DNA from: Gonium pectorale
Lineage: Eukaryota > Chlorophyta > Chlorophyceae > Chlamydomonadales > Volvocaceae
Length of the DNA: 20,649 nt
Direction of reading: 5' to 3'
NCBI GenBank assembly: GCA_001584585.1
Contig: LSYV01000019.1
Location: 457,008-477,656 of the forward strand
In this document: piece by piece, positions 10,001-18,660 of the stretch
Numbering within the stretch: position 1 is the first letter of the stretch
Layout: every line of letters begins with the position of its first letter
Program-made: the position numbers and the translations under genes
Notes under the pieces: model-generated
Databases searched by the model: none
What the model was told of the DNA's origin: nothing
The model's input: only the letters and a program-made list of their open reading frames with translations

Positions 10001-10852
10001 CACCCTCTTCCTGTCGACAACAGCATGCGCTCCGCTAAGCCTCTCTGGCTCTGTGCGAGCGCTCCATTGACCGCCTCTCCCCTCTCCACCCCCCCCCCCC
10101 CCTCGTCGCTCCTCTCCTCCCCTCGTTCGGTGGTCATCGTTCAGCTTGCCCACGGAGTGCCCCCTCTACCCCTCCCCTCCTCCCGCCACCCGTAGGCCGC
10201 CTGTGGCCTGGTGCTGGACGATGGAGACATGCTCGACCTGGACGCGGTGGGTGGGGTACAGTTGTTAGTTGGGTGGGGCGGGTTTCGCCCTGTCGTGCAA
10301 GCTGACCGAGGAGGGGGGCGCGGGGTCGGGGAAGGCAGAGGGCGAGTCATGGGGCGGTGGGGTCCTGCTGGGGACGTGCCTGGGAGCAAACCGCGAGCCT
10401 GCACTTGCACTGGTTGTTGCCATCGAGGTGCTGGGCTACTGGGAAGCTGCGAGGCGGACTGGCAGCAGCCGCGTGTGCTCCGGGGCGTGGCTCCGGGCCG
10501 TGGCTGTTGGGACCGCTGGATGTCCGCGGGCTGCTGGTGTGCGCCCAACTCGACCTTCAGACAGGATGCGGTGCCTGGGGTGCAGCGGGTTGTGGGTTCA
10601 GCCGTGGCGGCCGAGGCGCTTGCGTCCGCAGGGCCGCCCTGGGCGCCGGGGCGTGTGGATCGGGCCTAACCCATCCCTGAGGGGTGTGAGCACCCGACCA
10701 ATGCGCCGCGCCGGCGCTCAAGCCCGCCCGACCGCTTTGCTCACCATGGTGCGCCCCCGCCCCCCCTCGTTACGCGCCCGCAGGTGTGGGAGGGCGTCCC
10801 CAACCCGCCCACGAGCGACGTCTACGTGTGGGAGCGGGGCGGCGCCTGGTGA
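4049..10852 (+). CDS. Aldo/keto reductase, 12 exons, with long plastid-type N-terminal extension
   Basis: An NAD(P)H-dependent oxidoreductase of the AKR superfamily; substrate unknown. Exons: 4049-4669, 5173-5227, 5755-5858, 6609-6725, 6996-7109, 7628-7696, 8065-8148, 8465-8556, 8700-8883, 9347-9400, 10196-10246, 10784-10852. They sum to 1614 nt (537 aa plus TGA) with every junction in frame. ATG 4049 is chosen because an in-frame TAG lies at 4034-4036. Residues 1-205 form a targeting/linker region: Ser/Arg-rich, then FSRRLATLSLSSAAL, a hydrophobic stretch and SALA at 141-144, followed by a poly-Gly linker. The barrel starts at LQVSKVIRGAWQLSG. Seen motifs: DTADNYGPSEAL (catalytic Asp249, Tyr254), VATKLSY (Lys280), LDLVQLQWADP (Gln319 where AKRs usually have His), GLIGHLGLCNF, GLVSNQVQYSL, LLAYGTVAGGLLADRYY and IVGARNARHIRDM (cofactor-binding end). 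It ends ERGGAW. The family call is very secure, the subfamily and localisation less so. Confidence 0.93.
5097..5156 (+). repeat. 14-bp tandem repeat GCCCCTACCACCCC in intron 1
   Basis: Three perfect copies (5097-5110, 5111-5124, 5125-5138) are followed by degenerate TACCACCC units. The array lies immediately before the acceptor at 5171-5172 and so forms the pyrimidine-rich tract of intron 1 of the aldo/keto reductase gene. Confidence 0.85.
8149..8464 (+). other. GC-AG intron (intron 7 of the aldo/keto reductase gene)
   Basis: The exon coding for LIDRRPQLYMQQ ends in CAG followed by GCAAGG, and the next exon (AAASYGIKLLAYGTVAGG) follows a TTTACTTCAG acceptor. No GT donor in the right phase lies at this boundary, while the GC donor gives a seamless AKR alignment. 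GC-AG introns are a known minor class of U2 introns; this donor otherwise fits AG|GCAAGN. All ten other introns of the gene are GT-AG. Confidence 0.85.
9401..9432 (+). repeat. GGGGC tandem run at the start of intron 10
   Basis: Directly after the donor the intron contains four or five GGGGC units ending in a six-G run. On the coding strand this has several closely spaced G4 tracts, so RNA or DNA G-quadruplex formation is possible. It is intronic in the aldo/keto reductase gene. Confidence 0.7.
9861..9929 (+). repeat. (GCCCT)13 pentanucleotide microsatellite in intron 10
   Basis: Thirteen uninterrupted GCCCT units (9861-9925) plus a partial unit, inside intron 10 (9401-10195) of the aldo/keto reductase gene. 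Open frames running through it on either strand (Ala-Leu-Pro-Cys-Pro or Gly-Gln-Gly-Arg-Ala periodicity) are artefacts of the repeat. Confidence 0.97.
10089..10102 (+). repeat. C14 homopolymer in intron 10
   Basis: Fourteen consecutive C residues in the pyrimidine-rich 3' half of intron 10 of the aldo/keto reductase gene. It is likely length-polymorphic and prone to sequencing error. Confidence 0.9.
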
Positions 10853-10888
10853 CCCAGGGTGCCCCCCCTCGCGTTAGCGATGCCGCGG

Positions 10889-11064
10889 TGATGCCGCACA
10901 TCTGCCGCGGACCCTCAAGGCTGTGCGAGGTGCCTGTGGGCTGCTTGAGGTGGCGGCCGCCGCCATGGGAGGGCTAGGCTGGACTGGGCGTTTTCGTCAT
11001 TGCAGGGTGGATGCGCACAGCTGCCGCGGACCAGGCGACGGGCTTGGCCAGGTGCCTGCGGGCT
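10889..11064 (+). repeat. Imperfect tandem duplication, about 120-bp period
   Basis: The segment from 10889 (GATGCCGCACATCTGCCGCG ... GAGGTGCCTGTGGGCT) recurs from 11009 (GATGCGCACAGCTGCCGCG ... CAGGTGCCTGCGGGCT). The copies share the CTGCCGCGGACC core and the GGTGCCTGYGGGCT end, with several substitutions and small indels. It lies in the presumed 3' UTR of the aldo/keto reductase gene. Confidence 0.65.
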
Positions 11065-11187
11065 CCGCCGGCGCATGCAGCGGTCCCCGCCGGCGTGCCG
11101 GGGCTGGCAGAGCCGTTGGTGCATTGCGGGGAGCCGGAGCCTCGCGCTGCTGCGTGGATGCAGATGTCAATACGCCATGCGGATGTT

Positions 11188-11213
11188 GGAGGAGGAGGAG
11201 GAGGAGGAGGAGG
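11188..11213 (+). repeat. GGA trinucleotide microsatellite
   Basis: Eight or so uninterrupted GGA units followed by a short GGT run, downstream of the aldo/keto reductase stop codon. Apparent poly-Glu or poly-Gly ORFs here come from the repeat. Confidence 0.9.
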
Positions 11214-11661
11214 TGGTGGTGTAGGAGGCGGGAAAAAGGACTGGCGGGCTCCGCCGGGGAGCAGTAACGTACAGGCCAACGGCGCGCGGATGAGGGCGCC
11301 CTCTCTTTACTCCCCCCCTTGATCCTCTAACCCCCTTTTACCGACCCGCCTGCTGTATGAGGACGTTTGCGCGTGGGAGCCATGAAGCGCGCATGCGGGC
11401 CTACTCGGGTTGCGGCCTGCGGTGCGGCTGCGGTGGCTCGTGTATGTAGGCCGTAGGCCGTAGGGGCGCTGTTGCTGCGCTCCGCGGCGCCACCCTAGCG
11501 GTGCTCGCGCTGCTGGCCGACCCCCACGCAGTCAGCGTGCACCGCGTGGCTAACGCCAGGGGTTCACACGGCCCGATCCAAACGACTGACGAAGCCACCG
11601 CGCGCTACCTAGGGCTGCGTTGGCTGCGATGCCCCGTGGCTGCTGGCTGATGCCCCCGTGA

Positions 11662-11753
11662 CTTGTTCAGTCACCTGCTGGGCATGGCCCGCGGCGGTTC
11701 CCCACCTCCCTCGAGAATGGCCTGGACTGCTGTGGCTTGTATTGAGATGCAAG
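11662..11753 (+). repeat. Dispersed repeat, copy 1
   Basis: About 90 bp starting CTTGTTCAGTC and ending GAGATGCAAG match 18157-18245 at roughly three quarters of positions by eye. Shared blocks include CTGGGCATGGCC, CCTCCCT, AGAATGGCCTGGA and GCTGTGGC. It is downstream of the aldo/keto reductase gene and in the same orientation as copy 2. Nature unknown; an old transposon fragment or a shared 3'-flank element are both possible. Confidence 0.7.
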
Positions 11754-12125
11754 ACTAAGCCTAACGCTCACCGATACTCGATGTGCTCGCTATTCTCTGT
11801 TGCGCCCAGCCGGGAGCGGCCTGCGCAGCACGCAGCACGGGGTCGCTGGGAGGCGACGCGGGTGTGCAACTACCCATGATCTCCCCGCGCATGGCCAACC
11901 GCCTAATTGACGGCCTAACCGCCAACCGCCTCACCTGCCTGACTGCGGTCTGCAGGGTGGCCAGGACGACCTTGTATCCCTGCGCCAGAGCCAGCTTCAC
12001 CACCAGGGGTCGCAGGGGAGTGTGTGGGAGGCAGGAACGCTCAACGTACCGTAGAGGTTCTGAGCGGGAAAGAAAGCCAGGCAGCCCAGCCATCCTAACA
12101 GCCGGAGGCCCCAACAGGTGTCCAG

Positions 12126-12364
12126 CAGGCTTGCTATCTTAATTAGGAGATTTAATTCGGCCTGGTTTTGGACCCGTTTTTCCTAATTCGGGACATGGGG
12201 GAATTACGCGGGTTTTGTAATAGAAGACAGTCCAGGGACAGGGGAAATGCGCGGATCCCTAGGAAATTGCCCCGGGATACGTGCCCCATCAACATCCCAG
12301 GCCCTTCAGCCGGGTTGGAATTACGCAGGCTCCTAAATCCCTCTCACGGAAGATAGCAAGCCTG
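12126..12364. mobile_element. Non-autonomous DNA transposon (hAT-like MITE), 239 bp
   Basis: The ends are a perfect 15-bp terminal inverted repeat, CAGGCTTGCTATCTT at 12126-12140 and its exact reverse complement at 12350-12364. Flanking 8-mers GTGTCCAG (12118-12125) and GTGTCCAC (12365-12372) match at 7 of 8 positions, fitting an 8-bp target-site duplication. A CAGG-type terminus with an 8-bp duplication is what hAT superfamily elements show, so that family is inferred. The interior is AT-richer than its surroundings, has no transposase ORF, and has subterminal motifs: AATTAGGA at 12141-12148 is the inverse of TCCTAATT at 12181-12188, and GGAATTACGC occurs at 12200 and 12317. The TGTAA at 12216 lies inside it. 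Confidence 0.85.
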
Positions 12365-12372
12365 GTGTCCAC

Positions 12373-13376
12373 CGAGTAACTGGTGCCGATTAATCACGTA
12401 CGGCGCCCCACATCCAGCCAGAGAGGTACACCGACCTTTGCGCCCCGCCGCTGCCCCCCATGGTCGCTGCCGCCCATGGTCGTCAGTCGCTGTGTGTCGC
12501 TGCCGTCGCTGGCCTCCAGGAAGCGGTGGCACCTGGAGTCGAGGCGAGGGATGCCCCGTGTTGCGTACGCCGTCGTTGGCGATTCCAAAGAGTTACAGAG
12601 TTACAGGTACCCGGCAAAGCCTGTGTGGCCATGGGTAGATTGTATTTGGCGATTCCACCCCAGCCGCACAAGCCCGAAAACACAGTGACCAGATTCACAA
12701 ATAGCGCGGGTCCCTCCTGCCGACTCGCCGTAGGCGCATTGGTAAGGAGGGCAGAAGATCAAGGGACTACTGACATCGAGGCGGCTCAAGAGGTATACAA
12801 CGCGGGCACACTACAGAGACTCCCGTTGCCGTACCCGTGCCAAATCCAAAGTCGACTGGCCGTCCGGCAGTATCGCCGCGGCATTGAGTTCGAGGCTTCG
12901 TCAAAGTACCGGCGCCGGTACACGCGTGGGTTTCAGGTGCCAAGAACGGATGTTCCTTTGCATCACGTCAGTATCCGAGATAGCCAGGGCCGCTTGGCGG
13001 CCGTCAACTCCGCTGTCTCGCCTTGGACCTGGGGTTCCGGAGTGTCTGGGGCGGATGTGATCGATGTGACCCGAACCCCCGCCAGCCGCGAGCGTCCAAC
13101 CAAAAAAACCAACCATGCCGTGCGTGGGCGCGTGTCATGGTATCGGATCCGGAAAAGCTGGTCAACACACTGCGGCGTCCTATTGGCGATCCGAGATACA
13201 TGTGAGGTGCACCGCAGACGGGGAAAGTGCGTTCCCATTAGATGTTACGTTCCGAAAACGCCGGGCCTTTCAGCTGGAGCCAGCAGCGTTGCTAGACGGT
13301 ACATCAGTTTTGTTTGTCTCAAACGCCTAGCGTAAGGACTGTTGGGCAGCTGGGTTTTGCCGCGCCCACGTTTTCT
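12373..13376 (+). other. Lower-GC tract with a 291-codon ORF of doubtful status (ORF 12460-13335)
   Basis: The tract between the MITE and the MYND gene has clearly lower GC than the genes around it. ATG 12460 opens a 291-codon frame ending TAA at 13333-13335. Its product is Arg-rich, has no motif I recognise, and uses codons rare in the neighbouring genes (AGA, CGA, TCA, ATT, GTT). Two other frames also look protein-like for short stretches: VMVSDPEKLVNTLRRPIGDP ending at 13205, and FPLDVTFRKRRAFQLEPAAL ending at 13330. This could be an eroded coding sequence with frameshifts, a transposon remnant, or simply the promoter and 5' UTR of the MYND gene. A 12-bp direct repeat TTGGCGATTCCA occurs near 12577 and 12648, and AGTTACAG is tandemly doubled near 12592. 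Confidence 0.3.
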
Positions 13377-16300
13377 ATGTTCTCGAGGCGATCTCGGCCT
13401 GCGCGGGGCGGCAACATCAGCAGAGGTCACGCGGTCCCGGGCCTGCTACCTTTAGCTGTCAAGGACGCGCTTCAGCGCCTGCCAGGGGCTGTCGCCCCGC
13501 TTTTCGGGCCGGGTCAGGATGGCGATGAGGTCGTCCCACTGCAACATCTATCGCGGCTGCGCACCTCGGAGCTCCGGGTCATCAGCGATAGCCTGCAGGC
13601 ATTGGTGGAGTACCTTGAACAAGAGCGCTTCCACGCTTCGCCGCGATCCCCCGCCCTTTACCTGTCAGTGTGCGGCCCGGCGCAGGGGCCGCTGCTGTGC
13701 CTCCTATCTGCAACCCTGCGCCTGCAACCTCACGAGCTGAGGGGCGGAGGCGTGAGACAGCAGCTGTTCTACACGGTCGCGCGACTGGGCGTCTGCACCA
13801 CAGCCGGCCTGCTGCAGCCGCCGGACACGGTTGCCTGCCACCGCCTGGCGCGCGGCCTCCTGCTCGCGCTCCTCCGCAGCAAGGCCCTTCACGCCGCCAG
13901 CCGCCAGCTGGCAGCTATGGTGGAGTTCTTGGAGGCAGCGCCGGGGGCGCCGGCGCCGGCGGCGGCAGCGGGGCCGGCGGCGAATCAGCCCGGACAGCAT
14001 TACTTTGCCAGCCTGCCGGACCTGGTGTGCTGCACTCTCGACGCCGCCTGCAATCTCGCAGTCCGGTTGCCCCCTAGCGAGGGACCCCAGCTACGGGAGG
14101 TCTGCGGCGAGCTCGTAGCCGCGCTGGAGGGCAGCTGGGTGCTGGAGCACGCGGTGCGGGCGGTGCTCCTGCAGATGGGCAACCCACCGGCCCTGCGTGA
14201 CCTGCAGCTGAGGTCCATATACGTCGCCAACAGGGCCCACGCGGACCTCGTGTGGTTGCACGAGATCTGGTCAAGTCCTGGGGAGAGCGCCGGCGCCGCA
14301 CGGCTTGCAGCGCGCCTGCGTGCTGTGGCGTCGGGTCGCTGCGTGCAGCACGTGGCTCGCTGCATCGGCCTGGCAGCGCTGTGCGACGCCGACGGCGGCT
14401 CTGCGTACGGCCTGCCACCCGAGCTGCTCGCCCTGCTCCACGCAAAAAAAAAACGCCTCAGAACAAGGGGCGGGTGGCTCGGGGCCGGCGGGCGGGGAGA
14501 TGAGCGGCGGCGCTGTGACGCAGCTCAAGGCCATGGTGGGCATGATGCAGCTGGGGGATGCTGCGCCGCCGGGCAGGCGCGGCGCTCTTGCGCTGGCGAT
14601 GCGGGTCGGCTGGCTGGCGGTTGGCTCGGCGCGGGCGCTGGCGGCAGGGGAGGAACGCGGTGGCAGCAGCGGCGACTGCTGCAGAGGTGGCAGTGGCGGC
14701 AGCAGCAGCGCTCCGCCACCGGCGGCCATTGCGGCCTCTGGTCCCCATCGCACCGCTTCGCAGGAGAACGTGTTCCCTCTGGCCGCCGAGGCGCTTCACG
14801 CGGCTTGGCACCATCTGTCGCTGCCCCGGGCTGTAGCACAGGCGGCGTCTGGAGCGGCGGTGGCGGAGGCGGCGGACTGGTGGCGGCTGGTGGCGGCGGT
14901 CGTGGACTGGGCAGTGCCGTGCTCAGTCGGTGTGCTGTCGGACATGTTCTCCTTTGGCGGACGCCTGGCGGTGGACTGGGAGTCGCTGCCCGGCTACGGT
15001 GAGTTGCATTTTGGCGTCGCCAGCGTGCGGGACTTCTTGACAGTGTTGAACCACGCGTCGCGCATTGGGTAGCCGCGCGCTTCTGCCCAATGCGCGCGCT
15101 TCTAAGGTGGCTGAGGCTCTTACACTTTGCATGTTCTCCGTTGTGCTTATGGCACATGACAGCGGCCATGGTCCAAAAGGATGTATGCGCTTAATCTTTG
15201 GTGGTTTACACTTACGGCATGCGGCGCGGGATGCTTTGTGGCAAGTTGTCCCCGCTTGCCTGAGGAGCGCCGTATGCCACCCTATCATTCGCCGCAACCC
15301 ACAGACGTGCTCTCCCTCCCGTCGAAGCCGCCCCCCGTGGTGGCGGCGGCGCTGGACGGTGGCCTGCTGCGCTGCCTGGAGCGCCTGATGCGCCGCGCCG
15401 GCCGGGACCCGCAGGGCCCGGAAGCCACGCTGCTGCAGGGGCTGGCGCACCGGCTTCCAAAGATCCAGGGCCACGCCTTCTGGTCGTACCTGGCGCCCCT
15501 GCTGGCCTACGGCGCGCCGCACCAGGCGGCGGCGCTGCTGGCGACGCTGCGAAAGCTGCTTCGGACCGCTCGTTCGCGCGTCTTCGGGGCTGACATTCCG
15601 GTTGCAGAGGCTGACACCCACGAGCGCCTCTCACTTGTCATCACAAGCTTCGTCATATGCTTCCTCACAGGCTTCGCCAAGGCAATTAAGGAAAGTAAGG
15701 AGATTACGACGGACGCGGCGCCTGAGGACCAACCTCCATCGCCCGCCTCACAGCAGCTGCTGAGCATGCTGTCCTGCGCCGCCTGCGAGTGGCTCCCGGA
15801 GCTGTCGCAGTCGCTGTTGCAGTCCCTCCTGTCCAGCGGCATGGCAAGCCCGCGACTTGTCTCCACGCTGCTCCTATGCATCTCGCTGCTGGAGGGCCGC
15901 TGCGGCATCCAGCCTCAGCCCTGTGCGGCGGCCAACAGGAACCCGCCCGACGACGATGACGCCGGTGGTGAGGCCAGCGGCGGCGGCGAGGCCGCGGACG
16001 ACGGCGGCTGGCGGGCGCTGCTGATGGAGGAGGTGGGCGCGGTGCCGCTGCTGAATGCCACGCTGCGGATGGTGCCGCGGGTGGCTGAGCTGGACACGGA
16101 GCGCCGGGCGCCGCTTCTGCACTGCCTCGTGGCTGCGTGCTGCGCCGTCGCTGCAGTTGACAGGGGAATGCACTGGCCCGCAGCGGAAGCTGCTGCGGGC
16201 CGGCCGAAGCAACAAGGCGCAGGTGACGCTGCGGCGGAGGTGGGTCAGAGCGTTACGGAGGCGGCGGCGGTCCAGGTGCCTGCTGCCGCCGCTGCGGGAG

Positions 16301-16722
16301 CCTCGGGTACCGCCGCGCCGGCCGCGACGCCGCTGCGGTCGCAATCGGGGCTGCTGCTGGAGGCGGCTGCCAGCCTCCACTCGTGCGGAGACCATCACAT
16401 GGCGTGGAATGCCGAGTGCCTGGCGGGATACCTGGAGCTGGGCGGTGACGGCGCATGTGAGGCGCTCTTGCAGGCGCCGCCTCCGCCCGGGCCGCTGGCC
16501 TCCGCCCTGCCGCCGCCGTCCGAGGCGCGGCGCCTGCTGCCCGGCCGGTGCGCCAACCCGCGCTGCACCAACCTGGAGGGCGACAGCGAGGCGGACCTGA
16601 CGCTCAAGGCGTGCGCGGGGTGCGGTGCGGTGGGCTACTGCTGCCGGCCCTGCCAGACGGCGCACTGGCGGGCGGGGCACAAGGAGGAGTGCGGCGGTAT
16701 GCGCGGCAACGGGGGCCGCTGA
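13377..16722 (+). CDS. MYND zinc-finger protein, two exons, frame broken at an A10 run
   Basis: A large alanine/leucine-rich, probably helical protein with a C-terminal MYND finger, a zinc-binding protein-interaction module; its role is unknown. Exons: 13377-14998 and 15305-16722, intron 306 bp (donor GTGAGT, acceptor CCCACAG). The first in-frame ATG is 13377 (MFSRRSRPARGGN). The frame from the ATG is clearly coding up to LLALLHAKK at 14453, and coding quality then continues in the next frame (NASEQGAGGSGPAGG onward). Treating the A10 run as one base too long gives 1012 aa. The finger occupies about residues 956-1003: CANPRC, then CAGC, YCCRPCQTAHW, and H999/C1003, so all eight metal ligands of C4-C2HC type are present. 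Middle regions contain acidic DDDD and low-complexity Ala/Gly linkers. Such MYND proteins are common in Chlamydomonas-like genomes. Either a working gene with a sequence error, or a pseudogene. Confidence 0.85.
14444..14453 (+). other. A10 homopolymer causing a +1 frame change in the MYND gene
   Basis: CACGC is followed by ten A residues and CGCCTCAG. With ten A the frame from ATG 13377 reads HAKKKRLRTRGG and then an implausible Gly/Arg-rich tail to a stop at 15000-15002. With nine A it reads HAKKNASEQG and joins the frame that splices at 14998 into the second exon. The frame loss therefore maps precisely to this run. Confidence 0.85.
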
Positions 16723-18156
16723 GCGGGGCTGCGGGCCCATGGGCCGCCTCGGAACGGCCATGTGGCCTGACGGGTGTGCTGTTGGGACCTTTGCTTCTGG
16801 GCTTTTAGGCACGGATGGACGGAACAACGCGCGGGTGGCGGGGGAGGCGGGGAAAGCTTTGCCACCTGTGCGTATCGAGGGGCGGGCATCGCACACTGGT
16901 AACTGTCCTTCAAGTTTCGGCCTTGTGTCCCTACAGCTTCGGTGTCTGTCCCCGATGGGCTGCGGGGTTGATTCCCAGCTTCACGCTCCATGTCCGGTTT
17001 CAGGCGTGCCGTTAGCTTGTTGCGGTCTTGCTGGAGCGGGATGCCGCGCGGTACGGGCCAATCGCGGCCGGAACCCAGAGCATCAGGGCGTCCTACAGGT
17101 GTAGTAACCGGAGATGGGCCGCGCGAGCCCGGAGTTGGCCGGCCGGGCGGCGTGGCGGGGTTGGAACGTGCTCTCAGGAGCATCGCTTGGCGGCGGGGGA
17201 AGCAACCCCGCCGAGGGCTGCTCGGGGCACGTGACTCAGTCGCACATGTGGCTGACGCGGCCCGGAGCTGAAGTGGGCCAGGCAGTCTACGGGTAGTCTA
17301 GCGCCCTGGAATGCGGAACGGCGGGGTGGGACAGTCCCTTGAAGCGTGCCCCGGATGGAGCCTCCCGCCACCGACGCTGCGCACGCAGGGGCCCAGTGGG
17401 GGCTCAAGCCGGTGGAGGGGACATCTTGCACATGTTTGTGAGGTTGAGCTGAGACCGACCCGTGGGACTGACAGCAAGCGCCTTGCGCCTATGAACCTGC
17501 AGACGTGAAGCGTGAAAGTAGTCAGAATCAGGTCTCGCGCGTTAGGGGAACTATGGCAGCTGGCGCCCTGCGGCGCCATAGCCCGCTTTAGCCAATCCGT
17601 CGCAGCCGCGGCCAGCTGGGTTACCACGTGGGCAACACACGTGGGCGAGGAGTGGCTCCATTGGCACCGGCCGCCTCGCGGGCAGCGACCTTCGAACTAA
17701 CAAGTTGGTTTTTGGTCCTTGTCCTTCAAGCTCTGAGGTGCGTAAGGGTTCAGGGCTCCTTTTCATCGTGTGCGTGCCGCCGGTGTTTGGTTGGCTGCCT
17801 GGTGGGCCGGGCGGGGGCAGGGTTTCGGTGTCTTGTTACCGTTCTTGGAGAGTCTGATGTGTCCCTCGCGCCGTCGTCGCCCCTACTCGTCTCTCAAACT
17901 CTAACAAGGGGAGAAAACAACGGCAATCTTCCTTCGTGGGACGAAGAGTTGGGCCTTTTTGGCGGCTTGGATGGTGTGGAGACTCCGATTCGGCAACTGC
18001 ACCGAAGGTCTGGCCCCGTTAGGATGTGGCCCTTCGGTTGCCCAGGCAGGGAATACGGTACCATCCTGATGGCGTGCTGTTCCGTCTGGCCGACCGAAGG
18101 CTCGTAGGTGGAGCTAGCCACCTGGTGTAGGGGCAACTCGCCACACCCTGGCTGGG

Positions 18157-18245
18157 CTTGTTCGGTCGTCTGGGCATGGCCTTCGGCAGTCTTTGGCCTC
18201 CCTCAAGAATGGCCTGGAGTAGCTGTGGCGTGTATGAGATGCGAG
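18157..18245 (+). repeat. Dispersed repeat, copy 2
   Basis: This is the diverged partner of 11662-11753, in the same orientation, 6.5 kb away. It starts CTTGTTCGGTC and ends GAGATGCGAG. Here too it lies downstream of a plus-strand gene (the MYND gene). Similarity fades outside this window, and no flanking duplication was seen. Confidence 0.7.
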
Positions 18246-18641
18246 GCTACAGCTAGGGCTAGGGCTCATTGTTGCATATGACGGTGTGGCGGGCAATTTG
18301 GCACTGCGGGCTCCGGCGGTGCAGAGCCCCAGCCGGGGCACACACGGACGGGTACTCTTAACTTACCTGTGAGAGCTCCCTAGGTCGCAGCTCACCCAGC
18401 GGCGGCCCCCGTCTGCAGGTGTGCACGCATGGCGTCGCGCCCGGCCGCGCGCGGCCGCGAATCCCGCACAGCCGGTCTCGCTGTTTGGAGGTCAGCCCAG
18501 CGTTAAGTTGCTAGGGGTTCATTTTGTTGGGTCGGGCGCAATAGAGGGTTCAGGGGCTGCCGGCCATGATGCCTATGCTAGCTACATCTTGGACCTGTTT
18601 GCTGCTGTGGCGGGTGGCCAGCAAGCCCTCTGTGGGGAGCC

Positions 18642-18646
18642 TGTAA
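18642..18646 (+). terminator. Candidate TGTAA polyadenylation signal of the MYND gene
   Basis: TGTAA is the usual polyadenylation signal of Chlamydomonas-type algae. This is the first plus-strand occurrence after the MYND stop codon, within CCTGTAATCTG. Cleavage would be expected 10-20 nt downstream, near 18660. The distance from the stop (about 1.9 kb) weakens the call. Confidence 0.4.
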
Positions 18647-18660
18647 TCTGTTTCTACAAC

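Larger units (their letters stand above)
10853..12117 (+). other. Region downstream of the aldo/keto reductase gene, no gene seen
   Basis: About 1.3 kb follow the AKR stop without a recognisable coding region. It probably holds the AKR 3' UTR. I found no canonical algal TGTAA polyadenylation signal before 12216, so the transcript end cannot be placed. The region contains an imperfect tandem duplication, a GGA microsatellite, a short TAGGCCG repeat near 11447 and one copy of a dispersed repeat, listed separately. Confidence 0.55.
16723..18660 (+). other. Probable long 3' UTR and downstream region of the MYND gene
   Basis: No recognisable gene lies between the MYND stop and the convergent RFT1 gene. 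Open frames are short and their codon use is unlike the adjacent exons. The first TGTAA signal after the stop is at 18642, so a 3' UTR of about 1.9 kb is possible, which is long. The tract contains a short hairpin around 17552-17581 (CTATGGC ... GCCATAG), two CACGTGGG sites near 17624 and 17638, and copy 2 of the dispersed repeat. Confidence 0.45.

Noticed and set aside
9281..10195. Long ORFs on both strands across 9281-10195 (up to 297 codons)
   Set aside because: They run through intron 10 and the GCCCT array; their length comes from the repeat and high GC, and the true AKR exons interrupt them.
12216..12220. TGTAA downstream of the aldo/keto reductase gene
   Set aside because: It lies inside the MITE, 1.36 kb after the stop codon, so I do not assign it as that gene's polyadenylation signal.
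14404..14460. Mini-intron (GTACGG ... CCTCAG) that would bypass the A10 run
   Set aside because: At about 57 nt it would be shorter than usual, and it would remove the well-formed LPPELLALLHA helix; a homopolymer length change is simpler.
15874..16896. 340-codon minus-strand ORF opposite the MYND exon
   Set aside because: An Arg/Pro-rich shadow of the plus-strand exon, which ends in a complete MYND finger.
18252..18266. CTAGGGCTAGGG, resembling a telomere repeat
   Set aside because: There are only two units, and they do not match the TTTTAGGG repeat expected for this kind of alga.
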